The notes under the pieces were generated by a model. That model saw only the letters and a program-made list of their open reading frames with translations. It was not told where the DNA came from and made no database searches. A DNA stretch of 64,000 nucleotides from Owenia fusiformis. Its lineage: Eukaryota > Annelida > Polychaeta > Sabellida > Oweniidae. Positions within the stretch are counted from its first letter, which is position 1. Each line of letters starts with the position of its first letter. Location: assembly GCA_903813345.2 (NCBI GenBank), contig CAIIXF020000010.1, positions 22,515,181 through 22,579,180 of the forward strand. The letters run 5' to 3'. The position numbers and the translations under genes are program-made. Positions 27,101-37,700 of this stretch are shown here, piece after piece.

Positions 27101-27677
27101 AATATATCATTCGTAATCCATATAGTTGGAAAATCACTACAATATTTATGTAGCTTATTTTTGTTTCCCATTCAAACTCCCAGATTGTTTAAAATGTTAT
27201 CAGAATTGAAAATGTTAAAATTACCTGTTATAGTCAGAGGCCAGTGTGTTTAGCCAGTGGAGATGCAGGGTACATTATGTGCCAAGCCAACAAAACTATG
27301 CATGAAACAATGTTTTTATATTTACAGCTTACCAAAGGCTCATAAAATACAAAATTATATCCGATTCATGAATATATACTTTGATTTTCAGTAATAAACG
27401 CTCCAGAAGTAGAATGGAGGAAATTGGAGAGATTATTATGAGATCACAATCTCGGGCAGCAGCCATGTTGTCGGCAGGACAATTCACAATAGATGGCGAC
27501 CCATTACAAACCATGACACCTTCAAGGGACTTTAATGCTTCATTACCCATGTTTGCTTCACCAAATCTTGAAGCACAAATGAATGACTTCAATGGAAGTT
27601 TGCCGTTTACCTCGAATAATATGTTCAGACCACTGCACACTGCTACTCCTACCTCAGGTCAAAAGCCTGCAAACTAA
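197..27677 (+). CDS. Long coiled-coil protein, 3' part (30 exons), family not identified
   Basis: Thirty coding exons follow GT-AG rules and join in one frame to a stop at 27675-27677 (5294 nt, about 1763 residues); the 5' end lies before base 1. Exons: 197-384, 1848-1964, 2167-2337, 2895-3017, 3503-3712, 4487-4672, 5181-5287, 5588-5757, 6069-6304, 6831-6998, 8969-9115, 10023-10169, 10552-10788, 11404-11550, 11953-12126, 12345-12536, 12880-13035, 15509-15739, 16142-16282, 16647-16797, 17173-17338, 17626-18010, 23801-24004, 24663-24842, 25081-25175, 25432-25624, 25901-26028, 26391-26505, 26893-27035, 27392-27677. Split codons match at every non-zero phase junction. Nearly all exons encode heptad-rich Glu/Lys/Gln/Leu helix; two Gly/Ser/Pro breaks occur (ends of exons 5 and 8). 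The last exon leaves the coil with a basic SRMEEIGEIIMRSQSR segment and a Ser/Thr/Pro tail. A centrosomal, ciliary or cytoskeletal scaffold is plausible. The tail layout (coil, linker, short basic helix) loosely recalls ANKRD26/CCDC144 proteins, but I cannot confirm that. Confidence 0.85.
1590..1847 (+). repeat. Two decayed tandem copies of the 5' part of exon 2
   Basis: Before the used exon at 1848 the intron carries two diverged copies of the acceptor plus the exon start. Copies begin at about 1590 (TTTTCAG then ACATGAGACAGCTAGAG, encoding RQLEMAEKSDKP) and about 1702 (TTTCAG then AACATGTCAGATAAGAG). The shared interval also contains CAGTTTATT, TTTTGAAA and TGTATTTTGACA in the same order. 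The real exon encodes RQLEAAKKAADT followed by SDKARV. No good donor follows either extra copy, so both look like relics. Confidence 0.5.
5451..5540 (+). repeat. Transposon-end-like fragment (TACAGTAAAACCTG)
   Basis: In intron 7. It begins with TACAGTAAAACCTG, which recurs exactly at 51922. A CAGT start next to a TA dinucleotide is typical of Tc1/mariner/pogo-type termini. Only one end is recognisable here, so this is a degraded copy or a solo end. Confidence 0.35.
7114..8159. mobile_element. 1046-bp element with short inverted ends, tandem copy 1
   Basis: Lies in intron 10. The first 661 bases repeat at 8160-8820 with a constant 1046-base offset, no indels and two mismatches seen. The left end reads CCACCATTGTTTTGCCG and the right end, just before copy 2, reads CGGCAAAATAATGG, an imperfect inverted pair. 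This suggests a complete non-autonomous DNA element followed head to tail by a truncated second copy. No transposase-like reading frame was found. Near-identity implies a recent event. Confidence 0.6.
8160..8820. mobile_element. Truncated second copy of the 1046-bp element
   Basis: Direct repeat of 7114-7774; the two mismatches I see are at the TCAGGTGG/TCAGGGGG and CTAGACTT/CTAGGCTT positions. It ends after CCATAA, where copy 1 continues with its remaining 385 bases. The short open frames here are duplicated together with the repeat and are probably not genes. Confidence 0.6.
9314..9745. repeat. GC-rich triplicated motif in intron 11
   Basis: A motif of about 35 bases beginning ACTGACGACGACGCCTAGCT occurs at 9314, 9446 and 9619. 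After copies 2 and 3 about 130 further bases are also shared, including CTAGATAGACCTGTTACC, so the block is a short tandem array with copies shortened at the left. It stands out in base composition (CpG-rich GACGACGACG and CGCGTAGACGCACG) from the AT-rich intron. No coding content is seen. Confidence 0.55.
11660..11925. repeat. AT-rich minisatellite in intron 14
   Basis: Imperfect tandem units of roughly 25-30 bases on the pattern TAATATTTTGA then (G/C)CTCTAAATGCTT run through this stretch, about eight or more diverged copies. Intronic; no function can be inferred. Confidence 0.6.
13227..14966. mobile_element. 1.74-kb terminal-inverted-repeat element in intron 17
   Basis: The left end reads GGCATTATTCACCTTTCCAC and the right end is its near inverse, GGAAAGGTGAATAGTAGTGCC, about 20 matching bases each side. 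Further inward both ends carry a TGACGTCA-like block as a looser inverted match. The flanks CCTATGAC and ACTATGAT are a possible 8-base target duplication with two mismatches. No transposase is recognisable, so it is probably non-autonomous. It contains a smaller palindromic element at 14086-14359. Confidence 0.55.
14086..14359. repeat. Palindromic repeat family A, copy 1
   Basis: Nearly the same sequence occurs at 47906-48182. The distal part is a hairpin: GGTTCAGGATATTGGGATTA on one side and its complement ending CCAATATCCTGAACC on the other, around a CCCTCGGG-rich loop. Short open frames in both copies encode matching peptides only because the DNA is repeated. Confidence 0.6.
18293..19690. 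repeat. Tandem array of ~340-base units with inverted end motif
   Basis: In intron 22. Four units start near 18385, 18725, 19063 and 19363 with AAAACCTCTGTCGATAGGATT-like sequence (periods about 340, 338 and 300). Each contains TCAAAATGGTCGCCATTTTTG and GCATTGTAAAAAGCCATGTC. The array opens with GCTCACATGGTGAGC followed by a GTCTGTCCGTCC-rich stretch and closes with CTATGTGAGC, so its outer ends form a short inverted repeat. A non-autonomous element with an amplified interior is likely. Confidence 0.6.
20015..21952 (-). CDS. TRIM-NHL protein, RING E3 ligase type (TRIM2/3/56/71-like), intronless
   Basis: A 645-residue single-exon gene nested antisense in intron 22 of the coiled-coil gene. The RING finger has Cys20, Cys23, Cys35, His37, Cys40, Cys43, Cys61 and Cys64. 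Two B-boxes follow (about 104-147 and 170-210), then a Gln/Lys-rich coiled coil (about 215-320), a linker with a short VTKQ/VAKQ repeat (about 365-385), and an NHL-type beta-propeller with repeats such as GVCTDADGNIIIADNCNNRV near the end. By family knowledge the RING would recruit an E2 enzyme and the NHL propeller would bind protein or RNA; substrates are unknown. Such genes are often expanded and intronless in invertebrates. The start ATG at 21952 lies just upstream of the RING. Confidence 0.93.
   Translation of the reverse strand: MASASSKKALTDDYKNLLTCIICFETLKTPKSLSCGHSFCKSCINNWIGQHRHSHDQRFPCPICNQRLEIPENGADEYHTNITINSIVESLEKQLSLEENVQVNCDICIQDGDNIQAISRCFECAENLCQSCEKTHKRFRAFKSHTLCELTGDLEQDTRIALENFYKRNIDCSKHPDEPLRFYCKNDKSVVCRDCCITNHSGHKCVDIEEAVNAEKPNISALLGLANQRKEILEQHIQLSVDSLHEYEGKTKTLLAQIDADHAMKLKQMKKHFNKLRNEVITSTNEQTKKQQAKQDQLELERGITDSTIVHLTSICKHGHPVDILNSSNDINKKLETWAVIPDRNPEPLDTYKYKPGILDMSNTGQVTKQGQVAKQVEVTKQIIPCNPKITSKVHLSDKNGVCGKIYGVTLGHNGDIVVCHNNNIIASYNAVTLIKKHAAAGNFNDVCCIQDNCYAATDYTNKCVAIYSQNLQHQRNIGKFGNPIGICSTQSGELLVVDNTAECVNLIDSNNGAVLATIGKGKLIMPWFVTMNSEGVVIVSNLRSCVTGFTIEDEIAIKYGTYGSGDGQLSQSYNGVCTDADGNIIIADNCNNRVQLLDRKGKFIKYLLKPKDGVVYPRKAAINQHGALIVASYHGEIVEIKYMK
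21953..23800. other. Rest of intron 22, no gene seen
   Basis: AT-rich sequence between the TRIM-NHL start codon and exon 23 of the host gene. It must contain the TRIM promoter, but no clear TATA or initiator motif stands out. Only short open frames without recognisable domains are present. Confidence 0.5.
24405..24484. mobile_element. 80-bp hairpin MITE, mariner-like ends
   Basis: The left end TACAGGATGTCCATAAGTCT and the right end AGACTTTATGGACATATTGTA are nearly perfect inverses, so the whole 80 bases fold back on themselves, with TA dinucleotides at both edges. Lies in intron 23. Very short MITEs of this form are usual for Tc1/mariner. Confidence 0.5.
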
Positions 27678-29145
27678 ATTAAATGGATATTACTCACTAT
27701 AATTTGTTAAAAGTACAGCCAATCATAAATCTCATCTAATAATTTATTTCAATTAGCAGCTTGTATATCTGGTCCTTCTCAGTATGACGTACAGCCCAAA
27801 AATGCTCCATTCATTTTCTGGGACTGTATGCAAGACTGTTCTGTACTCCTACTGTATCTCAGAAAGTTTAGAATTTCTGCAGAAATTAGAAATTATTATG
27901 TAGTTTAATTGCATTTACATGATTATATTTCTTACTCATAACTTGTAAATTACTTGCAACGTTGACAAATGTAAAGATAAACAACAGTGTGTTATCTCAT
28001 AAAACAAAAGTATTTTAAATGTTATATACATTGTAGTGTTAGGAATTGTGTGACCATTTCCATGGTGCCATTTACATGTAGAGTACATGTATAAGAACAG
28101 CCGTCCAACTATGCATTATTTCAAATAGGTGCTCCATACACTATAGGTGTAAAAGATAAACATATATATGAGAAGGCCAACTATTTAAGAATCAAACAGT
28201 ACAGTATGATCATGGAGGGAATTCATCAAAATCAGATATCTGACTCTGTGGAAAAAGTGTTGTTAATTTAAATCTAGGTTGATCTTTTACACCTATAATG
28301 TAAAAATCCACGTCACTATGCATAGCATATTCAGTCACAAATTGTAAATAATTTTCATACTGTATTCACATATTGTTCATAACTGTTTTGTAGTACTATT
28401 ACATGTACATGTATATTTTTATCCAATCCATTTAAAAATTATTTATGTACATTGATTTGTTGTTAATTATGATACTTATTGTCTGTGAGTTCTAGTTCTA
28501 GTGTATGACCTAACTGTGTGATGTTACAAGTTAAAAATCTGCCAAATTGTACAGACATCACCAATATTTGTGAAAATAGCCAAAAAATGTACAGACCCAA
28601 ATTAAGGAATGCGTTTATTATTCTACCATTTAATGCTTTTAAACCTAATAAGTTAACATTTTAATGACAATGTTTCAATATTTTGATTTTGCAGAGGCAT
28701 GAGTGCTTTTTTTATATTATAAAACAGTTATATAGGCCTACACAGTTTGCCATAAATTCCACATGGTCTTGTTTATTATGTAATTTAAATTTATGTATAA
28801 TTATTGTCACCATGTTGACTTAAAAATTGTGATTTGGTTAGATTTGTTTAGCAGTACAGTATATACTTATATTTACTGTGTTTTATAATAATATACGTGT
28901 AAAAGTGTTTATTGTCTTGATTTTCAGTAAACTACAAAATTTGGTTAGTGATGTCCAAATGGAATAATGTATATCCATCATTGTATTTGTTATATATTTG
29001 AGACTGAACTTGTGAAAACTGTATCTCACATAAAAAAATCAAAAAAGAAAGGTTTCTACATGTGTAAACAGGGTTGTGTGATATAAAAACTGTTACTCTT
29101 TTTAAATATCCTCATATTATTAATTATAATCTGAATTTGAATAAA
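27678..29145 (+). other. Probable 3' UTR of the coiled-coil gene, ending at AATAAA
   Basis: After the stop codon at 27677 no further gene is seen. The first AATAAA on this strand is at 29140-29145, giving a 3' UTR of about 1.47 kb. Eight bases further, 29153-29158 reads AATAAA on the opposite strand, the likely polyadenylation signal of the convergent secreted-protein gene. Confidence 0.5.
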
Positions 29146-29449
29146 TTCCTTATTTATTTTTCATAAAATATTACAAGTATTTTGTTGTATTGATATAAAT
29201 CTGTAGAGTAGAAGATGTCTATGGCGTCATCTTTTATGTTGATTGTTGACAAGTGAATTCTCCACACAACATTTTTAGTAGGCTACCCTTTCTATTAAAC
29301 AAAACTCACTCCAAAAAGAAACTTAGATGCTGCTGAGGATTTACAGAGCTATAAACTAAAACAACATAAAACTGATTTCTCTAAATCTTCCAAAGCATAT
29401 ATTATTTCTTTCAATCTATTTCAAATCATGTAAATCGTAGATTCAATTC

Positions 29450-30114
29450 CTAAGGAGCACAGCAAGTCGTGAAAGGTTGCAAAACATTGCCATTCGCATC
29501 TGTGCAGAGTCCATCAGTTAAGGGGGCTGTTGAAGGGGGACAGGGGTTGGGGTCAAGTGGGTAGTTTGGATCGGGTTCACAGGTCCCTCCCTCACTCTGG
29601 CACGTGGCTTCAGTACACAGATCAATGTCGCAAAACTGGCCTGGAGCGGAAAATGTTTTCAGAAGATCATAACAGCCATATCCACTTACAAGATATATGA
29701 ATATATTTCAATGTAAGTGATACGATAATAATAAGTAAGTGATAATCTTGAAAGACATTTTTTCATAAATACTTGACTCCCTAATATTTTCTCATAATAT
29801 TTTACACACCAACAAATCTTTACTGGAATTTTTAGTTTTCTTAAAAAATGTCTTACTGCAGTGCAATATCAATGCTGTCTGTTTTCTGAGTGAAAAAGTT
29901 ATTTATAAAATTAGTTATTTATAAAATATTTAAATGTGATTTAAAGTAGGCCAGAACTTAAGGATGGATATGACTAATGTGTTCAGCAATCAGCGTGCAT
30001 GTTTTAAAATTTATATTTAAGTCCAAGAGTTCATAAGATGTGATTAAATGACTAACCTTGTACATATACTGCAAATAAGACACATCCAAGAAGCGCACAG
30101 ATTATTCCCTTCAT
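29450..30114 (-). CDS. Small secreted cysteine-rich protein (82 aa), unrecognised family
   Basis: Two exons on the minus strand, 30114-30057 and 29640-29450, joined by a GTTAGT donor and a CCGCTCCAG acceptor in matching phase (249 nt including stop). The product starts MKGIICALLGCVLFAVYVQG, a textbook signal peptide with a likely cut before QF, which would leave an N-terminal Gln able to form pyroglutamate. The mature part of about 62 residues has eight cysteines (C-x4-C-x4-C-x6-C-x12-C-x11-C-x13-CC), is acidic, rich in Pro, Asp and Thr, and ends TTCCAP. Four disulfides are likely. The pattern fits a secreted extracellular or host-defence-type peptide, but I do not recognise it and assign no activity. 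The gene is tail to tail with the coiled-coil gene. Confidence 0.75.
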
Positions 30115-30458
30115 GATTCAAACTGCTGGTATTGACTTCAACCATAAAGAAACCTACTGGTAACTTTTTTCAAATCTTTTTCAAGGTTGAGAACTTATTT
30201 TTATCAATGTGAACAAGCATATGGAGCGTTACAGTGCAACCTTGTAGCTCTTACAAAAAACGTATCTGTGATAATCTAGCAAATATAATAAATATATTTC
30301 ATGCTCAGGCCTTGGACGCTATATAACAACACAATATACATGGAAGATGTTGATGTTGTATGTATTTCATACAGAATTTTGAAAAGTATGATTTTTCTTT
30401 TCTGGTAACTGTTTCTTGCAAAAAGAAAATAGTTTGAAAGAGCAGTATAACAAATATG

Positions 30459-30912
30459 AACGTTAATTACTCAGATGCGAGTAGCAGGTTACCAGTTTCG
30501 CCACCAGGTGGCTGATTCGGGGGAATTAACATGGCAGGGTATTACAAAATTCCCTTAAACTTGAATATGCATCAGTTTTAATGGTTCACTTTTCATATTA
30601 CCTTTATGTTTCTAATAGTTATACAAATTAAAATATGTCCAGTAAAAGAAAAAATTATCTGCCCAACACAAGAAAATATATTTCACTTTTTGTGGTTTTA
30701 TAACATGGGCTCTATGGGGAATCTCCCCGACCTAGAAGTCACATTTTCAAAGAAAATTAAATTTTCAAAGTTGATAAACTCTTTTCAAATCCACATTTCT
30801 AAATGTAATTTTACATGTAGATTCCAAATATGACATCAGTTTGACTGAATTGTTAATTTTTAATGACGTAAATCAAGATTATTTCTACTCGCATCTGGGA
30901 TATTAATAACGT
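30459..30912. mobile_element. ~450-bp MITE with TIR CAGATGCGAGTAG
   Basis: Perfect 13-base inverted repeats at 30472-30484 (CAGATGCGAGTAG) and 30885-30897 (CTACTCGCATCTG). A looser inverted match extends outward on both sides (AACGTTAATTA and ATTAATAACGT). No coding frame. Target duplication not clear. Confidence 0.55.
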
Positions 30913-31723
30913 GGCTAATAATGCTAAAAGCACAGCCACTTACACTGTATTATTGTATGTATTCTTTGTACAAATGAATAATTTAATAAAAAAAAAATAT
31001 GAATGGGAAAATAACTAACACATTACAGTCATGATTTACATTAATATAATTTATTAAAATACTATTTATTTGGTTTCAAATAATTCTCAACAATATCCTT
31101 TGATTAAAAAAATATTATTTACATCAAACCCAAGTCTAAAATACAATACAATTCATTCAATGACATAATTTATTAGCACCTTTTTGGTAATTAATCTAAA
31201 TAAACAGGAATGTAGCAAGTTCAATTTCTTTAATTTATAATTGTGTCAAAATAGTTATTTGTTTGACTTGCTTATTTACTACTTCCCTCCACCGTCTACT
31301 ATTTTTCTTAATATAAGCTCTAATTTCGAATGAAGGCATGGCTTACCATAAATGTTACTTTGTAATTGAAAGTCTCCAATCATTTGTATCAATTCAATTT
31401 ATCATATATATCGATTTTATTGTCATAGGCTTTTGTGTTAATGTAAATCTCACCATGGATTTACAAAAGTCCATGTTAACACAAAAATAAAATCTTTGAT
31501 TGCACTACTATACCCGTTTTCCTGTATATGGCCTGTATTATGAATCAATAATTTAATCTATAATGATATTCCGATTTTAATTTTTGAATATCACTAAATG
31601 TTTTCCTATTGGTGTTTCTCTGGATTACCAATTCCCTCTCAAATCAAATCGCAAAATATATAGATTACAGGACCAGAAACACAATGAAAGATCACATAAG
31701 TTCATTTGCTTTGGTGTGCTGCT

Positions 31724-34700
31724 TTATTTTCTAAAGCAGTCAATGACAACTTTGATTGCACCTCCAGCTCCAGTCCTGGCTGTCTCAAAGGCATCAAGGG
31801 TCTTCTCCAGGGCAAAGTGATGTGTCACCAATGGTTTGACATTAACTGCTCCAGATGCTACCATAGCCAGAGCAGTGGGATATCTGCATATGAATAAGTG
31901 TACAGAGTTATAAATAATAAAATAATCATTCAAACAGAAGTAAAAGACATTTCATGAATGTTAAAGCTGATGTTGATTTGTAATAATCCTTTAAGAGTAA
32001 TGTAGCATAATTAACTCTCTAAGGATTCCCTCTCCCCCTATATTTTATCATGTTAATAATAGCTATACTTTAATTGGCATGCGACTGGCTTTGTTTCTTA
32101 TTCTTCAAACCAGACTTAAAAAGTAATATTTTTTCTGAATAAGTGAGACATAGAATAAATCTATTTTCTATTTTTTAATTTTAATTTGTGTTTTATAAAC
32201 GATAAGGTCTCACAAATGCTAATTCAATTGCTCAGCAAATAAGACCTCAATATTCCAAAGTCAACCCTATTAGATGCTCCCTAATATACATGATTCTTGA
32301 AATTGTTTTATCAAATCACACTTATAATTTGAGTATTGATTGTATGGAGAATGAGTTCCCCTGAATAATGTTGTGATGTGTTTGACTTACGTGTTGCAGT
32401 ATCTAAAGATGCCTCTTATATCCACCTCCCTAACTGCAGCATCAACTATTGGTAGTTTCACCTCAGCTGGGCCTAGACCCACCAATACAAGCACTCCTCC
32501 AGATTTTGTAGCCTAAAATATATGAGGTTTTCATACACTGAAAAATATGTATGCTAAGTACTAAAAAAAGCTTGTCACAAATATACTCATAAACCTAAAA
32601 ACGTCATAAGAGCAATGATGCGATTAACTAGATAATTTAAGTAAAAAGTTGGGAAACACATATAAAGAGTGTTGATGAATGCTGTCTCATCAATGGACAT
32701 GTCCTTAAAATAACTTATAATGTTTTATTTGATAATCTTAAACACGGCAAGAACTCAAGATCTTCTTACCATTATCAATGAGTAGATTTTAAACAGACAG
32801 CTAAAGATTATAAGTGTTTAGTTTAGTTAAATGTTCCATTCCTAGATTAATAAAGGATGTGTCCGGATATATGCCCTTTTTGTCCCTCAGTCAAATGTAC
32901 GTGAAATATGTTTTTTATTACTGTCCTCGTTATATTTGACAAGTATATTTACTTTTTCACGAGTTTTGATGCATAATTAACCCCCTGCTGAGAGTCAGAA
33001 TAAGTATCTTAACAAAAAAAATAGTCATTATCATAGCAAAAAAAACACCAATGGCAACATGTATGACTTACAAAGAAGAAATAACTTAAGACCCATGAAG
33101 AATTAAAAAGAAAATTATATTTTTGGAATATATTTAAGGATTAAATTTTTTTTCAAATTTCCTGCCAGTTTAATTTGAAGGGGGAAAAACAAGATGGGTG
33201 TCATTTGATGTAAGAAATATCAGAAAAAAAGTTGCTTCACTTTTAGTTTTCACAACGAGCACAGTTTTCCGGTTTAGGTTTTTTGACTGATTCTGACTCT
33301 TCATCACCAGGGTCATGTATAGAGATTATAAAATTGAAACCAAAATGCTGTGCTCAGCATGAATTTGACTGAAATATGTGTAACTTCACCAACACAATTG
33401 AAGTCTCAAAACTGGATGCTCAGTAACTTTAAGTGACTATAATCCCTTGATTACCCAGATAAATACCAATTCATTTATCCAGAAATACAATTCAATGTCT
33501 ATTCAAAGAAAGTAAGCAATGTTTTGGAGGATATGTTTCAAACTTTTTGTATAAATAATTCATTTAATATTTGCCATTGATATTTTTTCAATTCTGACAA
33601 AGTGATATGCACTGTCTTTGATGCCAATATTCTTCATTAATTGTGATACAGATTGATATTTCTGTACTCTCAGAAGAAGGATAAGATATTGAAGTTTAAT
33701 AATATGTCTGATTGAGTTGGTTTTTCAGACATTACAATTTTCAATAGTTTCTAAGTCGATACCCAGACTCATTCCCAGACTCATCCTTTTAACACAATGT
33801 GCCACTGGGTGAATATTATCAAACTGACAAGTTTCATCTAGTCTTGCAGCTTTTCACAGACTCCCATCTTGGATTTCCAAGGTATGATTAAAAATCAAAC
33901 TGGGAAACGAGTATGACAGACTCCCTCGTCATACTCATATACTTCTGCAGGGGTGGTGTGTGTTTATGATGGATCATAAGGGCTTGATACAGGACTGCTT
34001 ATTAGCATACTTACAAAGATGCCAAGTTGTATACTGGATTCAGCACCACTGCATTCAATAGTAATGTCAATCTTACCATCCATACATTCTTTTACCTGTT
34101 AATCAAACAATTATGCTGATATTCATACATGATGCCGTAAATTTACTATGCTGACCAAGTGTATTGAAAAATCCAAATTTATAAAAAATATTGTTAAAAA
34201 AGACTGGGACTATTATAAGATATTTCAATGCATTACCTGGGAAGCAAGTGCCTTGGCATCCCTTGATGTAACAAGAACTGTGTGGTTTGCACCAAGTGTC
34301 TTCGCTACCTTCAATCTACCCTCATCAATATCTGAAACAAGAGAGCGTATTGAAGAGTTTCCAAATTCCAAATTCAGGGTTCCAGACATCATCTACTTAG
34401 ATTCATAGGCGTAGCAAATGGGGGTGCAATGGGTGTGAACGCACCCCCCCCCCTCCCATAACCAATAAAATCTTTTTTATATACATGTAGCCATAACATA
34501 AACTATGACTTCAAGTAATTTCAAAAATATTAACTTTGACTTTAGGCAGTTTGAAAGTCATGTACCTGTAGGAAGAAATCTTTTTAAAAATCCACATACC
34601 AGTTACACAGACTGTTGCAGCTCCCATGGCCTTTGCAGTGAGAAGGTTAACAAGCCCAATTGGTCCTGGAAGTTCATTTTATTCAAATACAGTTCATTTG

Positions 34701-37700
34701 ACATATTTAATTCTGCAAAGGAATGAACAATATAGCACTAAATTCAATAGGCCTATACATAATTCCCATAGCTAGTGTTAAAGAGGGGCTTAATTTTTTC
34801 CAATCTAAAAATGCAAGTAAAATATTCCCAAGAAACATTTCATCTTATCAGTGTCATTAAAATGAGCTCTGTTTTTCTAATTTTCAGGAAAAGCGCTGAA
34901 ATTTCCACATTTGTTTAAAAATTTGAATAGAGGCCTACTTAGGAAAATTCTTTCAAACTTTTAAAAAAATGCAAATCTTGATAAAAAATATAGATTTGAA
35001 AAGATCATAATTGAAAAGTCATCATATTCACCTGCCCCACATATCAGCACATTATCCCCTACTGTGACACCAGCCCTCTTACATGCATGGATGCCTACAG
35101 ATAGGGGCTCTAATAAGGCACCCTCTTCAAAACTAACATGATCGGGTAGCCTGAAAGTACAGTAGCCCACAAATTATTTTCTTTTATATTACAAAACATG
35201 CAAATCATAGTAATTGAACCCACTGATTGGCCATTTGATGACTGCATACAATCACAATTTTTTCGTTTTGGATAAAACTTGCAAGAAACTTTAAAAACAT
35301 ACTAAATATTAAATACCAATTTGATGATCAGTTATAATAATAATATAATTTCTAATGCTAAATGTACTAATCCTTAAGCAAGAATAAATTAATAACAATA
35401 TATTGTGGTCTCACTTGAAGCAAAAATCAGCAGCATGTGTAATGAGCCTGGCTAATGTGCCGTGGTAAGGTGGAGTTGCATGAAATTCAACATCAGGACA
35501 AAGATTGTAGCGGCCTGTTTTACAGTAGTCACAGGCCCTACATGGTACGCCAGGCTCTAGTGCAACTCTGTCACCTACAACAATCAGATACATCTGCCTT
35601 TAATGGGATCCAAGGGTGCTACATTAAAACACCTACTGCCTACAGTTTATATCAAACATGTACTGTTTATATATCAATCACTGGTGGATCTCGGGGGGGC
35701 CCAGGGGCCCGGGCCCCCCCCCCCTTGGGTGGGCCCAGAAAAAAAATTGTGCTCAAAAAAAATTTTGAGCCAAAAAAGGCCTTAAAGCCCCAAAAAGTAG
35801 GCCTTTTTGGTTATAAATTGGCCTTCTAAGGCCTTATTTTTTAATTTTAGGCCAAATTTTGAGGAAAATTGGCCTCAAAATTTCAAAATTTGGGCCCACT
35901 TTTGGGGTTTTGGGGCCCAAATTTTTTTTTCTCAGACCAGAAGTTTGGGCCCCCCCCCCTTGTTGGTTCCCAGATCCGCCCCTGTCAATGATATTTTCGC
36001 AAATTTGCATTACAGCATGTAACCTGGTAACTGAACTGCATTACTCAACAATAGCTATCAGTATGAATAAAGGACCTCTTGAAGGATATCTGCTTATTTG
36101 GTACTGTATGAAAATTTGTCTAAATTTGTCAAGTGTACATTGTATTTTATATATTTAATTTGGTGTTATCAAAAGGTTTTGTTGAACAGTTAAATCTTTA
36201 TGATCTGCCAAATTAAAATTATAGTATGCATAGTTAGTTACTATAGTGTGTAAATTGCATTATGTCAAGGCAATCAATCAACTCACCAACTTTTAGGTGT
36301 TTGACTCCCTCACCAAGAGCAGTGACAATTCCGCTAGACTCATGACCTAATACCATAGGTGCTTTCACAATAAAGTCACCAATAGCACCATGTGTCCAGT
36401 AGTGTACATCAGAACCACATATACCCACAGAGTGTATCGATACCTGTACCTCTGGAAGTAGTTTTATAAATCAGACATATTTTTATAACATGATAGTGTC
36501 AGTGAATTCTACCAGTCTGAAAAGTACTAATGTGTACATATAGAAGAGTTGGAGAAACAATGCTCTGGATCCTCATCCTGTATTCTTATCATATCTTTTT
36601 ACATTTTACTTAAATTTTTGCATATCATTCTAAGTGAAAATAATTAGTTAGTACATACAGTACCTCAGCCCTAAGTATGATTTAATTGACTCACCTCCTT
36701 TACCTGGTGTAGGAATATCTCTTTCCTCCTACAAAATATGGACATGATTGTTCAGGAATATTACTTTTATGCTATTGATTATATCATACACTGATACTGT
36801 ACAGTACTGTGGGTCTCTGGTTTATGTTTGTTTAGAATATTTTCAATGTGTTATTTCTGTAAAAACAATGCGTAAAAACAATCCGAAATAATCTCGATTC
36901 CAAATTTCTAGTACTCAGCTTGTGTACTAGATCGATCTAAATTTACAAGATTCTACATTCCTTGGCCTAGATAATTTTAAATAGATAGACGTCCTTGGAT
37001 AACATACAGTTTGGAACAAAAATGACACATGGCTTTGCTCAAGTGAGGATTTCCCATGTTAAAAATAAGAGAATTTTCAAGAGGTCAATCATACATCAGT
37101 GGATGAGAGTATACAAAATGTAAAATAAACGGCTTTGTATGAAAAACCTCCTACCTCATACCCACCTACCCACGTAAGTTGGACATGATGCAGTCTTTGA
37201 AGGGTTCAATTCTAAAGATCTTAGTTTATTAAATCTTAGCTTATGATGAAATATAGATGCATTTGTAACGACCCTTGATAGCAAGTTGCTATTACAGCCC
37301 AGCTGGGTTCGATTCCCACTCTGGGCATCGAATTTAGCACACTTTCTTTCAATTTCTTTATCTGGCTTGTTGGACCTATGCTCGCGGTCGTTAGTCAGGT
37401 ATTCCCCTGGGGAGCCCTCGGGTCATTACACATTACAATGCATCCATATGCCTTTATGGATCCTCATCCGTCTAGTCATAAAATGAAGCCGGAATTGTAG
37501 AAATGTTAATACATATGTAATTAGAGCTATTTTGAGATTTAAAAAATCTTTAAAATTGAACCCTTCAATAACTGTATCATGTCCCACGTAGGTGGGTAGG
37601 TGGGTACCACTGGGTATGAGGTAGGAGGTTTTTTATACAAAGCCAAAATAAACAAATTTTAAGGGATATGTATCTAAACAATAGTTGAGACTATAGGGCT

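Noticed and set aside
35455-36158. Plus-strand frames rich in Gly, Pro and Lys in a SORD intron
   Set aside because: Produced by G and C runs of a MITE; antisense to a well-supported SORD intron.
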